DNA of 64,000 nt from positions 3,410,001-3,474,000 of the forward strand of contig NC_064678.1 of NCBI RefSeq assembly GCF_023278565.1, read 5' to 3'. The notes below the pieces were generated by a model, which saw only the letters and a list, made by a program, of their open reading frames with translations, did not search any database and was not told the DNA's origin. Positions 23,816 through 36,859 of the stretch are shown piece after piece. The DNA is from Colletotrichum lupini (taxonomy: Eukaryota; Ascomycota; Sordariomycetes; Glomerellales; Glomerellaceae). How positions within the stretch are numbered: the first letter of the stretch is position 1; the number at the start of each line of letters is the position of its first letter. The translations under genes were made by a program, and so were the position numbers.

Positions 23816-26800
23816 AATGTAGATACCCAGCGCGTGGATATCTGAGTCTAAAGGAAGGATGGGTCAGCGTGAACGGGCGGCTTCTGTCGTTAAGAAGCTA
23901 TGTATGGGCTCAGGATGGGGAACACAAGCTGGACACTGGAAGTAGATGTAGATGCTCAGTCTGACTGTCCTACGGGACAGCAGAGGGTTAAGAAGACTTT
24001 GTACGATAACAAGACCAAGACGACGTAATGCATAGTATGAAGGAGATTCAATCAACACACAAAACGCATGATAAGATGGACAGTCTTTGTTGAGTCAGGC
24101 ATAGCTTGAAGCCTCGAAAAATGGTCGCAGGCTCTCTACCCAAAACCCCCTGACCCCGACTTCTGTGCAAGTCAACCTATGGCATGGGATCCTGCAAAAA
24201 CGAAAAAAGAACCCCGTCTTTCTCGTACAAATTTCGTATGGATTGGGCGCGGGGCTCCGGAAACAAGACGCGCATAGAATGTCAAGACATGCGGTTCGGC
24301 GGGGCATTATCGGAAGGCATCAATATCCGACATCCAGACATCCGTAAACCCGCTTCGGAAGGAGGAATGCAGCCTGAAAACTTTCTTCCCGGCAAAAATT
24401 CCCGTGCAGTCTGCAAATGGGTCTATTCCACCTGCTGTACGACCAACAACGATGGCCAGGCACGCGAGCACATGCCATATGAAGAGGCCGTTGCCCCTCT
24501 GGTCTTGCATTATTGGAGGAGGATGCCTGTCGTCCTGGAGGATAGCTTTTTTTGCAGATGGCCTTCGGTGACGGATGCAACATAGACTCGCGTGACTGCC
24601 TTCGAATTGCCTCCGGGAGTGGGACTCGGTGGCCGACGACCCCTCCAACCGCATTTACATACCCGCTGGAACTCGGCGTATCTGTAGTGAAAGCTGCGAT
24701 GCTGCCCGTTGAATGGCTAATACTTTGGCGCATATGCAACTTATTACATGGCCGGGACCGTTCTCAACTGCACGAAGAAATCCTCTTTGCATGGTCTAAA
24801 GCCCACATAGTCGAGATTTGGGGGCCGTTGGTAGTTGGATCGAACCCTCACCCTCTTGATATCGATGCTGTCGGACGTGCGGGTCCCCCGACGTTTCTCA
24901 CAACGTTGCATGGTCGAGGTTCCGTAGCGAGCACGGTCTAGTCAGTCTCTCGCAGCCGATGATGAGGCAGTTCATCAGATCCCTGAAAAGTGCCCATCCG
25001 TAGGCGATCAAGAGGGGCAAATGGCGAGACATGCCGTTCTGTTGCCGCTCCAATCCGCACTCAAAGCCTTCGCCTGGTCCCAGTAAAGAGTTGGGTGGAT
25101 TCACCGTACGCAGTAAAATGCAGCATGTGTGTAAAGACACTCAAGGAGTGTTCTGAAGTATGTTTCTGCCCCTATCTGCGGCTTCCTAAGCCTTTGCTTG
25201 CATGAGGTCAACGGCTATCGTCTCGAGCGCTGGAAGGGAATGCATCGAGTTGCAGCTTGGCAGCTTGCTTGTCTACAACAGGAAGAAAAGTAGCCTATCG
25301 GCAACAGGCCGTGACGATTTTGCCAAAACGTCAAAATCCAATCCACCATGCCAAGTGATGCATACTGACGGGATCTTTGCGTTGGGGAATGCGAGGGGTC
25401 AATGACCGAGGAGGCCAATAGATCTCATCAGTCAAGCACGTGGGATATACGAGAGCAGGCATTTGTCGATCCACTCCAACATTTTAGGTGGAGAGTTCAG
25501 AGGCGGCTCGCGGCGGGCCATGAGCCGCGGAACGGGACCCTGGACGGAAGAGAAAGGTGGTCAAGGCGGCATTGCGTCTGGCTGCTTTCTACTCCATCGC
25601 AGTGCATTTCCGGTGGAGAGAGAGAGAGGGACTGTTGCTGACAGATATTTGAAATTAGTTGAGATGTGATTCCTGGAGTCTTCGTTGGTGGTCATTGTGG
25701 TTCAGAACTGTCTAGTCAATTTCAAGAGAAAATTGGTGGAATCTTACTCAGCATTCAGACTGAGGTAGATCAGCGACTTACAGGCTTGGGCCTTGTAGTT
25801 ACTGGCGCATATTGATTGGACCAAAGTGAGGCCCGCGTCATGAGCCTCTATAATCTATTCTCTCTTAGTTTGCCCGGCTTTTGCAGTGTGGCGGACGGCC
25901 CGAAGAAGAGGCGGCACACCAACGGAAAGAAAGGTGTGGTACGAAGTCGTCAAAGGATGCTGAAACTGGCTGCAGGCGATGAAATTTTGCGATGTGGCGC
26001 GCGTGAGACATCCAGAATAACTCGGCGCGTGATGTTGTGGCACAGACCGAGAGATTTGGACTGCCTCTGAAGGTAGGACCTACAGGAGGCCCCACCATTT
26101 CAAGGCTCACATACGAGTCCCAGTGTCTTTCCGAACATTGTGGCTCCAGCCGGTATCATAATTTGGGAACGTGCCATTGGCGTAAACAAGAATACATCGA
26201 ACGGCATGGAGAAGTCTACAGACCTAACGGCAATGGATGAGGATATGTTGAAGTCGTAGCCACTCGTCGTACGTGAACTAGAACCAATCTCGATCTGCGC
26301 TCGTTGGTATGGCTTAGCACGGCGTGTTGCGTGGTCAGTGGTTATCGACATGGAGGCCTAGCCAAGACCGAGCCAGTAGAAGAGGAGCAAAAGTGCAGAG
26401 CGGTGACACGAAGTCTATCTTGTCGCGATAGTGAGACGGCCAGCTGTCAAATGAAGCAAGTGAGCATGTGCTCATCATCTAAGTTAGGTTCGTCCGCTTA
26501 CGGATGAGGGGGGAATTGGGGGAACCCCGACTGGCATGTTATCTGTGCCGAGCAACGATGCTTCCCTGCGGCGTGGATGATAGCAGCGGACAAGACCAAT
26601 CATTGAGCAGAGTGCTTTTTAAAGCACAAACTCAGTCATGTCGCAATGCTGGGTTGCCGTCTGCGCTGCATGCAAGCGAATGTGCAAAGTCGCAGTTGCA
26701 ATGGCGAAAGCACCGAGGAGCCCGGACGCGTGCTGAGCGGGCGGAACTCAATCATTTGGTTGATGGACGAGATGAGACAGGCGGGCAGTTGCAAGTTGCA

Positions 26801-29800
26801 AACAACCTTCCTCTTCTCCGAAGCGGTCGGTCCCAGTCAAGACTCTGACTTTTAGTAAATGTCTTTTGTCAAACACGGCCGGGTTCCAAAGGCTCAAGAG
26901 AATAGCGGGCTCCGACAGCGTTCCGAGTACGGGCGGGACGTGGCGCCGCCGGCTCTGGTGCTGCTTTTTGCCGGGTACAATTAGGCAGGGTTGATTGGGC
27001 CGAAGAAGGCAGACAACGCAGACTATCACGATCCGAGAGTAGTCACGGTGTAGTCGAGGCAATCCCTGGTTGCGCTAGAGCAAAATCAGATGCAAAGAGG
27101 CAGAGATTTCTTTTTGGGTTTCCACCGGCTGTCCACTTTCAAGGTTTTGGTCGACATGGAAGAGTAGAGTCAGTGGTTGAGACCTTGATGAAAAAATCTG
27201 AATGAGTTGGCGCTAATGCGATATCGCGGCGTTACTTTATTGAAGTTTTGGTACGATGTACGATATAGTCGTATGGGTACTTAGAATCAGAAAGCGAAAG
27301 GGTGTTGGAGATGGAGACAACTGAAGTGATCCACGGCCGCTTCGGTTCAAAAGTGCATGGAGGTGGAGAGAAGACCGTAGAAGGCAGGAATGGCCGAGAA
27401 AAGCAGGAATTGCCTAAGATGAGTGGGAGAGGCTTCCCACCCCGTATCGCAGGCGGCAGGTGCAGCAACGGGGATTCGGAAGCAAGGGCAGGAAGTCCAC
27501 CTGGGCAGGCAGGACCGCAGTGCGGCAGGGCCAGGGGTAGGTCTCCGTAGTACCGTACCGCACCTCCCCTGACAACCTGAACATCAACTTGTTGCTCTTG
27601 CGAATCGATAGGGAGGGGAAGGAGAGAATGGGCAAGGTGGGCCCAAGATGCGGCATGCCTGCCCTCTAGCTGCACCTCATACAGAAACGGCAGCGAAACA
27701 GCATTTGGTGCTGCAGGAGCATCATTGGGTGGAGGGAAGGAGGGAGACAAGACTTGGCAGACATCTGAAGTCACCTCCAGAGGCTCCAGGCGCAGACGAC
27801 CGTCTCAACCACCTCAAGGCTCAAGCCCCCAACCTCGAGTCGCGGCTCGCCATGATTGATGCTATTGTCGCAATTGCAACAGCAACCTCAAGGGTAATCA
27901 TACACCGCCATACTCCGTGCCAAATCGAACCTCTCACTATCTTTGCCAATACATGCGCAATCCACATCATTCTGGCCGTTGTCGGACTTGGCCATGCAGA
28001 GTCACGTTGGGTGCGGCATCGATCAATCGTCGTTGCTTAACCGTCGTCATGCCTGCGAGTCTGCGACCTGGAGGAGGGGACGGGACCCTGAAGGAAGCAA
28101 CGATGGTAGCTTATCCAATTGCTCCGAGTCTCCTCCCTCCTGCAGCCGATGACTGTGCCAATGTGCTAACGATGGCCTTGCAAGCGGAGACCTGGGGAGC
28201 AAGGAGTCACGATGCCCACAACTACGTACAATTGAGGCCCGTCATTATCATCATGGTGGTGCTAGCTTGCCTTATGTAAGGAGTCTAACGTGCCATGGGT
28301 GCTTGGCAGAGGTACTGTGTATTGATACTCTCTCTGCAGATTGTTCCCTCGTGTGGCGGCCAGCGGCGTCATAGAGACGAGGGGCTGCAGCACCAATTGA
28401 TTCTGCTGCTGCGAGCCAAGACGTGACATGGCAAGCGTCCAAGGCATCGCGTCTCGGAGCGAGCCCAAGTGAGTATTCTCTCTGCCGGTATGCGGCCAGC
28501 CGTAGCTCGGTGTCGGCGCAAAGATTGGGAGAGAGAAAAGAGAATGGGCAACAAGACAGTCGACAATTGAAGAACAAAACACAGTAGGTGCTGTCGAGTG
28601 CTGATGTTGCGGAAAAGGACCTGCCCATTCCGCGCCTCCCCTCCGTGATACCTTAAGGTACGTTACCGATACCGGTACCTAAGGTAGGTATATACCGGAA
28701 GCAGGGCCGCGGCCATTATCTGTGAGGCATGTTCCTTCCCAACCCAGAATCCTGGGCAACACATTCATCAACGCATCCAACCATACCGACGTAGAAAGGG
28801 ACCATACTTCGTGTGTATACATACGCGGTACACCACGCCTTCCCAGCCATGCATGTGCAATCCATCCACTCGGATGTGCGAATGAGGGCGAGTGCAGTCA
28901 AGATTGAGTCTGGACTGGCGAGAAAAGCCTGCAATTGACCCGATACGCTGCACAGCACTTCCCTCCTGCCTTCAGCGACTGTGCAGTACCATGGAATCTC
29001 TGTATTCATGTACGGATACTTACTTTCATTGGCTACATACCTACCTACCTTCCTTGCGCGGGATGTATCCGTACCTGTTCCCGTCCCTGTTCCTGTTCCT
29101 GATTCTGTTCCCAAGCCAAGGAAGGTATCGTTACCAGCCTAGATACCAGACCTACCTGCCCTCGTGGGCCGCAACCTCTAGACCACTGATGTCCAGTCGA
29201 CTTCCCACACGCCCAAACGCCGATGCCGTATCGCACCTATCGCAAGCCACCCCGGACCGTGAACAAGGACTTGGCCTGAAAGATCCATGCAACCAGACCC
29301 TTCACTGCCTCTCGCGCCCCCCATCTTCCCAGTGCTCCCCCATCTCTTCCTCCACCATCGTTCTGACACTCCCCTCCCCTCTCAAGCCTCTCCATCTCAT
29401 CATATCCCTGTCACCCTTTTTTATCAAGGCAAGCGCCCCGGTTCTGGCCAGTGTCTTCCCAATCTCCATGTATTTAGACTTTGGTCCGTCTTTGCCCAGA
29501 CAACTCATCGTAGCCCAAGTACTTCCGCAATTCTTCAACCGCCTTCTTCCGTCGTCTATCCTTTTCTTGTCTTCATCTTTTCAGGAACCGACCAGAAAAT
29601 CTTCTGCCCTGCACATACACCCGATCGCTTGCTGAACATATCTGTCGACGCTGGTCCATCCTCTTGCACTTGGACAAATTGACCGACCGAGTAATTGTCA
29701 TTGCGTCATCCCAACCCGCCCAACTGGGCTCTTATCTCTGCCACCACACCCAACGTCCCAGTCCCAAGCTGGAAATCGAGTAAATACGAGAATCCGCGCC

Positions 29801-29894
29801 GTCGCTTCCCTAAACCAACCGAGCGCACCGCACCCTCCCGATCACCTCCTCCCACGCAATTGGCGACGATCCCTTCGCAGGAGACTTCAAGGAT
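23816..29894. other. 6-kb stretch without a convincing gene
   Basis: Normal composition with many short overlapping open frames on both strands, none with recognisable motifs or consistent splice partners. A cluster of palindromes lies at 28649-28697. Imperfect repeats of CTGTTCC occur at about 29067-29114. Pyrimidine-rich sequence at about 29280-29600 is typical of the leader/promoter zone of the SPX gene that follows. I saw no tRNA-like cloverleaf, but I could not run a search. Confidence 0.55.
28649..28697. repeat. Cluster of short palindromes
   Basis: Contains the perfect 12-bp palindrome TACCTTAAGGTA (28649-28660), TACCGGTA (28670-28677) and ACCTAAGGT (28677-28685) within 50 bp. It may be a protein-binding cluster or a scattered intergenic repeat. 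Confidence 0.6.
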
Positions 29895-31474
29895 ATGAAA
29901 TACGGCGAACAGCTCGAGCAGGAATCCGTTCCAGAATGGAGTTTACGTGGGTTGCCCCGTTCCATTCAGTTCATGCAGGACCCAATTGGCACGTGAAGGC
30001 GATTCCAGCTGACCGGTAACTTTCGCCAACAGATAACGTCGACTACAACTCGCTCAAGCACGAGATCAAGGTTCATACGAGCCGCGACCAGGCGACCGCA
30101 ATCGCCATTCCCGGTCACCAAGATGCTGCTCTCAAGCGTTTCGAAGATAACCTCTTCCACGAGCTTTGCCAACAGCACGACCGGGTTGATCTTTTTGTTT
30201 CCAGCAAGGCGGACGAGCTTTCGCGTCGACTGCGTAAGTCCATGATCGATCGAAGAGTCTGTTGTGTACGGGACCCAATTGGCTGACGCAAGATCCAGAA
30301 TACATCGCCGATCAGCTTCAAAAGTTGATTGTCAAGTGTGCCGAGGAGGGTGACCGTATTTCGATCAAGCGGCATCGACGGTTCGCCAAGTACGAAAGGG
30401 ATCTGCTTCGTTGCGGAGAAGAAACACTTGCGCTCGCTCGTTTCATCAACGCCCAGATTACGGCTTTCCGGAAGATTACGAAAAAGTACAAGGTGGGTGT
30501 CGCACACTCTATCGTCCGCAATTGTGCCGTTGCTGATTTGCTTCTTCAAGAAATGGACAGGATCTTCCACACTCGGCGCACGCTTTCGCGAAAACGTACT
30601 CGCCAACCCTAAGAGCTTTACCCGTCGCGACCTGAATAACCTCCAAACACGTTACGAGGAGTTGCTCAACACTCTCCGCACCTCCACGCCTCAGTTGAGC
30701 GAGCCCAGCTCGCCCTCCTCCGATGAACAGACACCCACGAGGCGAGGATCTACCGCAGAGAGTTTCTTCACGCCTTTGCCACCAGCAGAGCGAATTCCTC
30801 GGAGGCCCATCCAGCAGCAACAGCAACAGCACTACTGGAATGAGTATGACGATGGCAGCGAGAATGGTGGACAGGAGGAGGAATACGCCATTTATATCAA
30901 CCCTGACGCAGACATGAGCTTTCCCGGCCTGGACTCGATGCGCGCGATTCTTGCCGCGCCCTTCCGCCACGCAAAGACGTGGTTTTCAAGGCGGCAGAAC
31001 CCTGAGGGGCAGCGACTGTTGGCCAGCGAGCCCTTCCTCCAAAGCTACGGCGGCATTTCACCACTTGGCACGGATACCGACGACGAGTACGCGAGCTCTG
31101 ATGGTATGCCTACGAACGGATATGCCACGCATTATGCTACGCTACCCAGCATTAACGAGCAGCAAGTGCGGCGGTACCGCGAGCGCGTTTTGTTCTGGGC
31201 CACCATTGGCTGTTTCGGCGTATCTTTCCTACTACTCCTTGTGGCTGGTATCCTCATTTCAACGGGCCGCCACAAGCTACGCGCAGAGGTCGACGCTGGC
31301 GTGACAGTTGGCGTCGTGGCCAGCCTCTTCAGCGCCTGCCTCGCCTTGGGCATGTCGCTTTATCGGCACGATGATTTGGGCATCTGGCAACGTGTGGCCG
31401 TGTATAGCAGCTTTTTCACAGCCTGCATGCTCAACGGTATGCTACTCATCCTTGTTGTGGGGAATGCAGCATAG
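29895..31474 (+). CDS. SPX-domain membrane protein (phosphate/inositol-pyrophosphate sensing type)
   Basis: Four exons, 29895..29946, 30033..30233, 30299..30492 and 30551..31474, encoding 456 residues. The start is firm because MKYGEQLEQESVPEWSL is the classic first SPX helix. Residues 1 to about 165 form the SPX domain: NVDYNSLK, a long helix with DLFV, KRHRRFAKY, and the Lys-rich AFRKITKKYKK helix whose lysines bind inositol pyrophosphates in known SPX proteins. A long Ser/Pro/Gln-rich, acidic middle (about 190-340) includes a Gln run. The C-terminus has three membrane spans (about 363-386, 399-420, 431-453). It is not obviously VTC4, an EXS exporter or a known transporter; it resembles the SPX-plus-short-membrane-tail proteins of filamentous fungi. 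It probably sits in the vacuolar membrane, which is inference. The second intron may end at 30292 or 30298, a six-base ambiguity. Confidence 0.88.
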
Positions 31475-33698
31475 CGTCCCCTATCTTTTCTTACTGTTTT
31501 GTTTACTTGGGCTGGGTTGTCATGACCCATGTTTGAGTCCTTTCCTTTGTCCATTGATTACATGCATCGGCGACTGGGAGAAATAGTGGAGGGGTAACTT
31601 GAATTTTGTGGGACTTGTTTTTATGTCTCTGAAGCGAGGTGAGGAATTTTGACAACCTTGAGGAAAATTCCCAGGAGCGTTTGTTTTTTTCTTGAAATCA
31701 GAATACCGGCCGCATCACTGCACTGCCCGCCTGTTTGTTTTTCCGCCCCCAGATACCATAAGAACATCAATTCCTATTAGAATTGGGCAAAACTAATGGC
31801 TTTACCTCATCTCGGCGCCTCTTGACGATTTGGCCATCGTCCAAATTCCGGTGAGAAATGACTGGGGATCCGTAGTGCCGTGCCCGACCGATATTGATAT
31901 TGCAGGGATGGAATTTTCTCATGATTCAGATGAATGCCATCTTTTCTTCTTCCCTCTATAGTCCATGATGATGGGTGATGTGTAGTATCCCACAAAGATC
32001 TCTGTTGTTTCATTTCCCCCCCCAGTAGTGGCGGCGTCAAGGTGGCGGTCCGTTAACATGTGCCTCTTGGCCGGTTCCGGCATAAACCAGTCAGTTCCAG
32101 AAATAAACTGAACAGAGACAAGCCAAAGGGCCAAGAGCATGCCTTTGCTCGTTGGCCCCACCGCGAGCCTGAATGCGAAATGTCTGAGACAGACGGGGGG
32201 ATAAGAGCTTGGGCAGAGAGAGTAACACAGCAGGTGAGTGACCCTGCGCGTTGCACTCGGCTGAGGGCTGCTGGAACAAAAGTCTCCCAGACTGGAGATG
32301 CCGTTGCCGCTTGGACGGGCAACATGTCGAAAATCCCACCCAGCCAGCTTCTCCTCATCCCAACTGCGGCCCATCTTGATGGGCAAGTTGACCCGAATGT
32401 CGCAAAAGCGCAGAAAAGGCACGTGCAAGGAATTTGTGGGGCTTGCTTTTGCTTTCCAGCATAAGAGCTACGTGGGCAACTAATGACACGATGAGAACGT
32501 TGCGCGCAGCCATGGAGTCGAAAATCCGGGTTGGAACCGCTTCGTCGATTAACGGCATGGGCCGTTTTTGGCGCAAAGAGGGGTTGCCTCATTATCCTCT
32601 AGAGGCAGTCTAGGCACTGGTCGTAAGATAAAGAGCTATGCGACGATACATCTGGCGCAGAATTGATATGCAGCAACTCCAAACTTAGCCTCTCTGCTTC
32701 ATCGTGGAGAGTTCGATTTACGAAAACCCGCCCAGATCCGGAGTGCAGAGTCTAGCCCCATTACGAGCAAGTGCTTGGAGAGCATGACGGCGCCAGCTTC
32801 TGCCCTTTAACATCTGCAAAGTCCCTTGTTTTTCGCCTTTCAATTCAGAGAATCTCCCAAATTTAACGGTTGACCAGCAGAATTGCTTTTGTTGAACCCC
32901 AGCAAGTTGGTGATTGGCGAAGTGCCACGACCTAATTGCAAATAGCCCGCAATCCTTGATAGTTGAGCGTACCGTCCTCAATCCTTTGGACATTCGTACA
33001 AGAATGAGTCTGTCTGTTGCAGGAAATCGCTCAACACTGTGCCTCCAACGGCTATGGAGTTCTCCTTGTATTGATTTTCCAAGCAATGCAGCCATAGCCT
33101 TGCGAAACTCGTCGGGCATTCCTCAGCGCACAGGCGGCTCCCCTTTCCCCGCTATGCAGTCAACGGTGCTGCAGCTTTTGCCGGTGTTTGACGGAGAGCA
33201 GTGACTTGAGACTCGAGTCTCGCAAAAACTTGCTGCAGACTGAAGCGAGAATAGGGTTCATCGCAAGCCTCATCCGTGAGCTCTGGACCGGTCGCATGGA
33301 GGATGACGAAGTGTTGTCATGCGATGGTGCGTGTGATCAACACAGATCGCCCGGGGGCTGGCGAAGGCTGCGGACCTTCCTCAGTTCATACTGCAATCCT
33401 TTGCAGAGAGCTCACGGTAACACGGCTGACGCTGCCGCCAGACGTGGATGTATAATTTGACGTTTCAACATATACACATGAATAGTAAAATATGCCGGTG
33501 ACATCTCGGAGCAGTGCGATGTGTCATCTCCACCGCCGGAGGCTCTGTTCGGGCGGAGTCGAATTTTGGTGTCTTCCGAGGGGCTGAGCTTCAACTCATT
33601 CTGGAGCCGAATAATGTCCGCAAGTCATATTTCCGAGGGTACATCTAGACAAGTTAGTCTTCAAAGCTCTCAGCATGCTTGAACCTATGGCGGATTGC
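31475..33698. other. Intergenic between convergent SPX and Zn2Cys6 genes
   Basis: About 2.2 kb between the 3' ends of two converging genes. Short open frames occur on both strands, none with a recognisable motif. No repeat or RNA gene is seen. Confidence 0.55.
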
Positions 33699-35595
33699 TC
33701 ACTTTTTGCACATTTTGACGCCGGTGCTCCTCGCTTCGTGGACCCTATCGAACTCTTCCAAAAGCCATCCTGTGACAAAGAGTTAGCAAATCGTTCTCTC
33801 TTCACGCCGTCAGAGATCATACGAGAACAGGCCCATCTTTTAGCTGTGCTCTCAACGTTCTGTCTAACTTCCGCCATGAGGGAGTCTGCGCCTTCTATGA
33901 GAGAGTCGTAGTGAAACAGAAGTTGCATCGTATGAAAGAGAGCGTATGGCCAAACCGCAGCGCAGTGTTCCAAGACGTCATCACGGTTGGAATAGGCGTT
34001 GAAGATGCCATTGGAGCCATCAAGCACGAGACCAATCGTGAATTTGATACCGGCAACTGCCTTCTTCATTTCCATATCTGTCTCTGGATCACGGGCAGGC
34101 ATCCCTGGTCTATTGGCAGTATACAGGAAAGAGTAGAAAAGGAGGCAGAACAAGCTGTGGCAGTCTTAGCATATTTCCAACCGCATCGGCGACTAGCAAC
34201 GTACCTAGCGCAAAGAGCATAAGTGTTGAGGTTCTCACTCCAAGTCTCGGATCGGGTGATAAGAGCCTCAATCAGATCTCTCGTGGCGGACTCAAGCTGA
34301 ACAAACGAGTAGACAGTCGGAGGCTCTTCGATCTCAGCATTTGCCGCCTCCCAGTTAACGGCGTAACCGAGAAGAATGGCGGCCTGGCAAGACCTCTGAA
34401 AAGCGCCGACGCGCACCGATGCTGGGATTGTGGTAGGGTACCGCTTGATCATCTTAACAGGCCCGTTTCTGTCATTGTCCCAAAGGATGTGCTCCGTTGG
34501 CAGAAGGTCGTCATCGGAGGGCATGTCCATCTGGAGCGGTGTCCAAAGTGTTGCGGATTGCTCATGGGAGATCCTAGTCAAGTAAGCAAAGACACTGGTG
34601 AAAGACACCAAAACGCTCTTACTTGTCCATAATCACAAGAACCCACCACAGAGCTCGATTTTGTTCTTCTTCGGGCTCAGCAGCCAGGTCCTCTTCTTCT
34701 TCCACATATTTACCCGGTCTCAGATTCAACACCTTGCCGATGGAGGCCGCCTCGCCGAATGTACGATAGCAACGAGTGATGTCGCCGTGCCCCAACTCGT
34801 ACAATGATAACAGAACACCACACTGAACGTGCTCGATTTTAGGTTTCGAAAAGGCTTTCCTCAATGTCCATATACGCTTGGCCGACTGGTAGAGCGGATG
34901 ATGAAGCATAGCGGTGGACGAGAACTCGTCGCAGTTCCAGATAGTTAAGAGATGGATGCACAATACAACCAACGCCAAATCAGAATCGTTGGGGTTGCTG
35001 TCAAGCTGAGCCGCGGCACAACGTATTTGCCAGACCTCCGGGTGGATCACGAGGAGCCAGGTGTTGACGGTGTTGAAATAGGTGTTGATGGAAGCTTTCC
35101 AGTCGATTCCGTTACCGTTCAAAAGCTGCATTATCTGACTAGCAGTGAAATCAACCTGGTTGAGCCAGTCAAAGGCAGGCCGCGCGTCGCCGTTGGAAGA
35201 AGAAGAGGCATTGCCAGCGGCGCCCTGCGAATCAACAATGGTCAGGGATGGCGGGTTGACGACAAAGTCGTAGCAGCAGTTGGTGGTGAGTCTGCAAGGA
35301 TAGTCAGAATACCTCGGTGTTGACAATTTTGGCAGGGGCAACCTCTCTTTTCTTGGAGGAAGAAAAAAAAAACTACTCACCTGGTGCATCTAGAGCAAGC
35401 GGGCAGACCTTTGTCGCACTTCTTCTTGGTTCGGGTGCATTTTTCGCAAGCGCGGTGGGCGCGGGGCGGGGCGTCTGCGGCAGACTGGTGACTTGAAGAC
35501 GACGACAACCGATTTGTGTAACGCGAAGTTGAGTTGACGTTGTCAGAATCCTCGGACGGCGGCGTCACGGCAAGGCGTTGGACCTGTCTCGCCAT
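33699..35595 (-). CDS. Zn2Cys6 fungal transcription factor
   Basis: Five exons, 35595..35381, 35291..34623, 34573..34205, 34154..33823 and 33769..33699, encoding 551 residues. The zinc cluster has Cys50, 53, 60, 67, 70 and 77 (spacing 2-6-6-2-6); Cys77 is supplied by exon 2, which confirms the first splice. Residues about 150-330 look like the fungal_trans middle homology region (SLYELGHGD, RALWWVLVIMDK, then ISHEQSATLW and DDDLLP). Later exons give helical segments such as LFCLLFYSFLYTANRPG. The last intron (33822..33770, GTATGA, GCTAAC branch, CACAG) is supported because splicing yields WLLEEFDRVHEAR, whereas reading through does not look like protein. A further donor-like GTGAGC overlaps the TGA stop and could add a short tail. 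It is a nuclear DNA-binding regulator with unknown targets. Confidence 0.82.
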
Positions 35596-36359
35596 ATTAT
35601 CTATCGTGCGTCTTGGTAGTCGCTACCTCACGGATGTTATATTTCCAAAGAAGCAGCGCAGCTTCAGGCAAAGAAGCGCGGGTGCCGCCAAAGGGCAAAA
35701 CGACGCGAAGAGATAAATTGACGCAAGAGATGGTGGAAGCAGAGTTTCGTTGGTGCGAGCCTGGGAGGGTCAAAGGAAAAACGAATTTTGGATGTGTCCC
35801 ACCACGAATTCGATTCTGCAGAAAGTTGTCGGCAGGGACAGCACAGCAGTGAAGTGGACTATCCGCGAGGTGATTAAGCACAGCCGATCAATGCATGCAG
35901 GACCGGCAGCGGCAACAGCGAGCGACGGCAGCGGTAGCAAATGCAACGGCAGAGGCAAGCGTAAGGTAGCTTAGACAGACGAGGTCTTGGGGATGTTTGG
36001 ATTTGTTGGATTGGAGCTGGGCTGAGGATTATTAAGGTGAGGTAGGCGCAACCACAAGCTACGGATACCTACCGCAAAGGAAGTGTACGGAGTACTTCCA
36101 TTGCGTACCCGTACGGGAAAACACTAGTGTTGAATTGCTAGCCGTTCTCTCAACTGCGATGCTCCCTACTAGTGCCGCATGCTCCACAGGTCCAGACTCT
36201 CCGCGAGTGGCCTCTTGTAGCCAAGAAGGGACTCAAATGGAGGGGGGCAATGGGGGGGAACAAGTCAACCCAAGCGGATCCTTCCTCGATACAGTCTTAA
36301 TCCCGGCCCCGCTTACCACTCGACGGCCGCTGAAGATGGGCACACATCTTCAACCATGT

Positions 36360-36380
36360 TCAATGCTCAATGCTCAATGC
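36360..36380. repeat. Tandem repeat, 3 x 7 bp
   Basis: TCAATGC repeated three times in a row. Confidence 0.8.
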
Positions 36381-36820
36381 TGTCCATGTTGTTGCCGCCC
36401 ATGTCACTCGTCTCTTTGTTCAAACCATGGAGGCACATGTGTAACACGAGAACGGCGAACGGGAGACAACTTGGCAGCCTCGCTCTTTGCTCAGTAAACA
36501 ATGACGACTCACGACAGCCAAGCCCGCAGGAAGGTAGGTATTGGGGACGGTTGCGATCAGCAAGAGCCGGCTTGTTTCCGTTTCTTTCTTCCAGCCCAGC
36601 AGTCTGTCCTTGTGTGGCGGCTACATCGGATAATGATGTCTGACGCTGTTCAGTCTTGGCCAGGCGACGCCGTGAGGGCCAGTTTCTGACTGACACTCGC
36701 AATCAAAGACACAAATGTTCTAGCCAATGGAACAAAACATTCTCTGCACATCTAGATGACTGCACTATACCAAAGGTACATACCGAAAGCCCGGGTTCGA
36801 GACTTGTGGCCAGCAGCGGC

Positions 36821-36859
36821 AGATTCCAGATTCCAGATTCCAGATTCCAGATTCCAGAT
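36821..36859. repeat. Tandem repeat, 5.6 x 7 bp
   Basis: AGATTCC repeated five times exactly, followed by AGAT. Confidence 0.9.

Noticed and set aside
28892..29635. 247-codon plus-strand open frame
   Set aside because: Low-complexity, Pro/Ser/Leu-rich translation of pyrimidine-rich promoter DNA; no motif or splice continuity.
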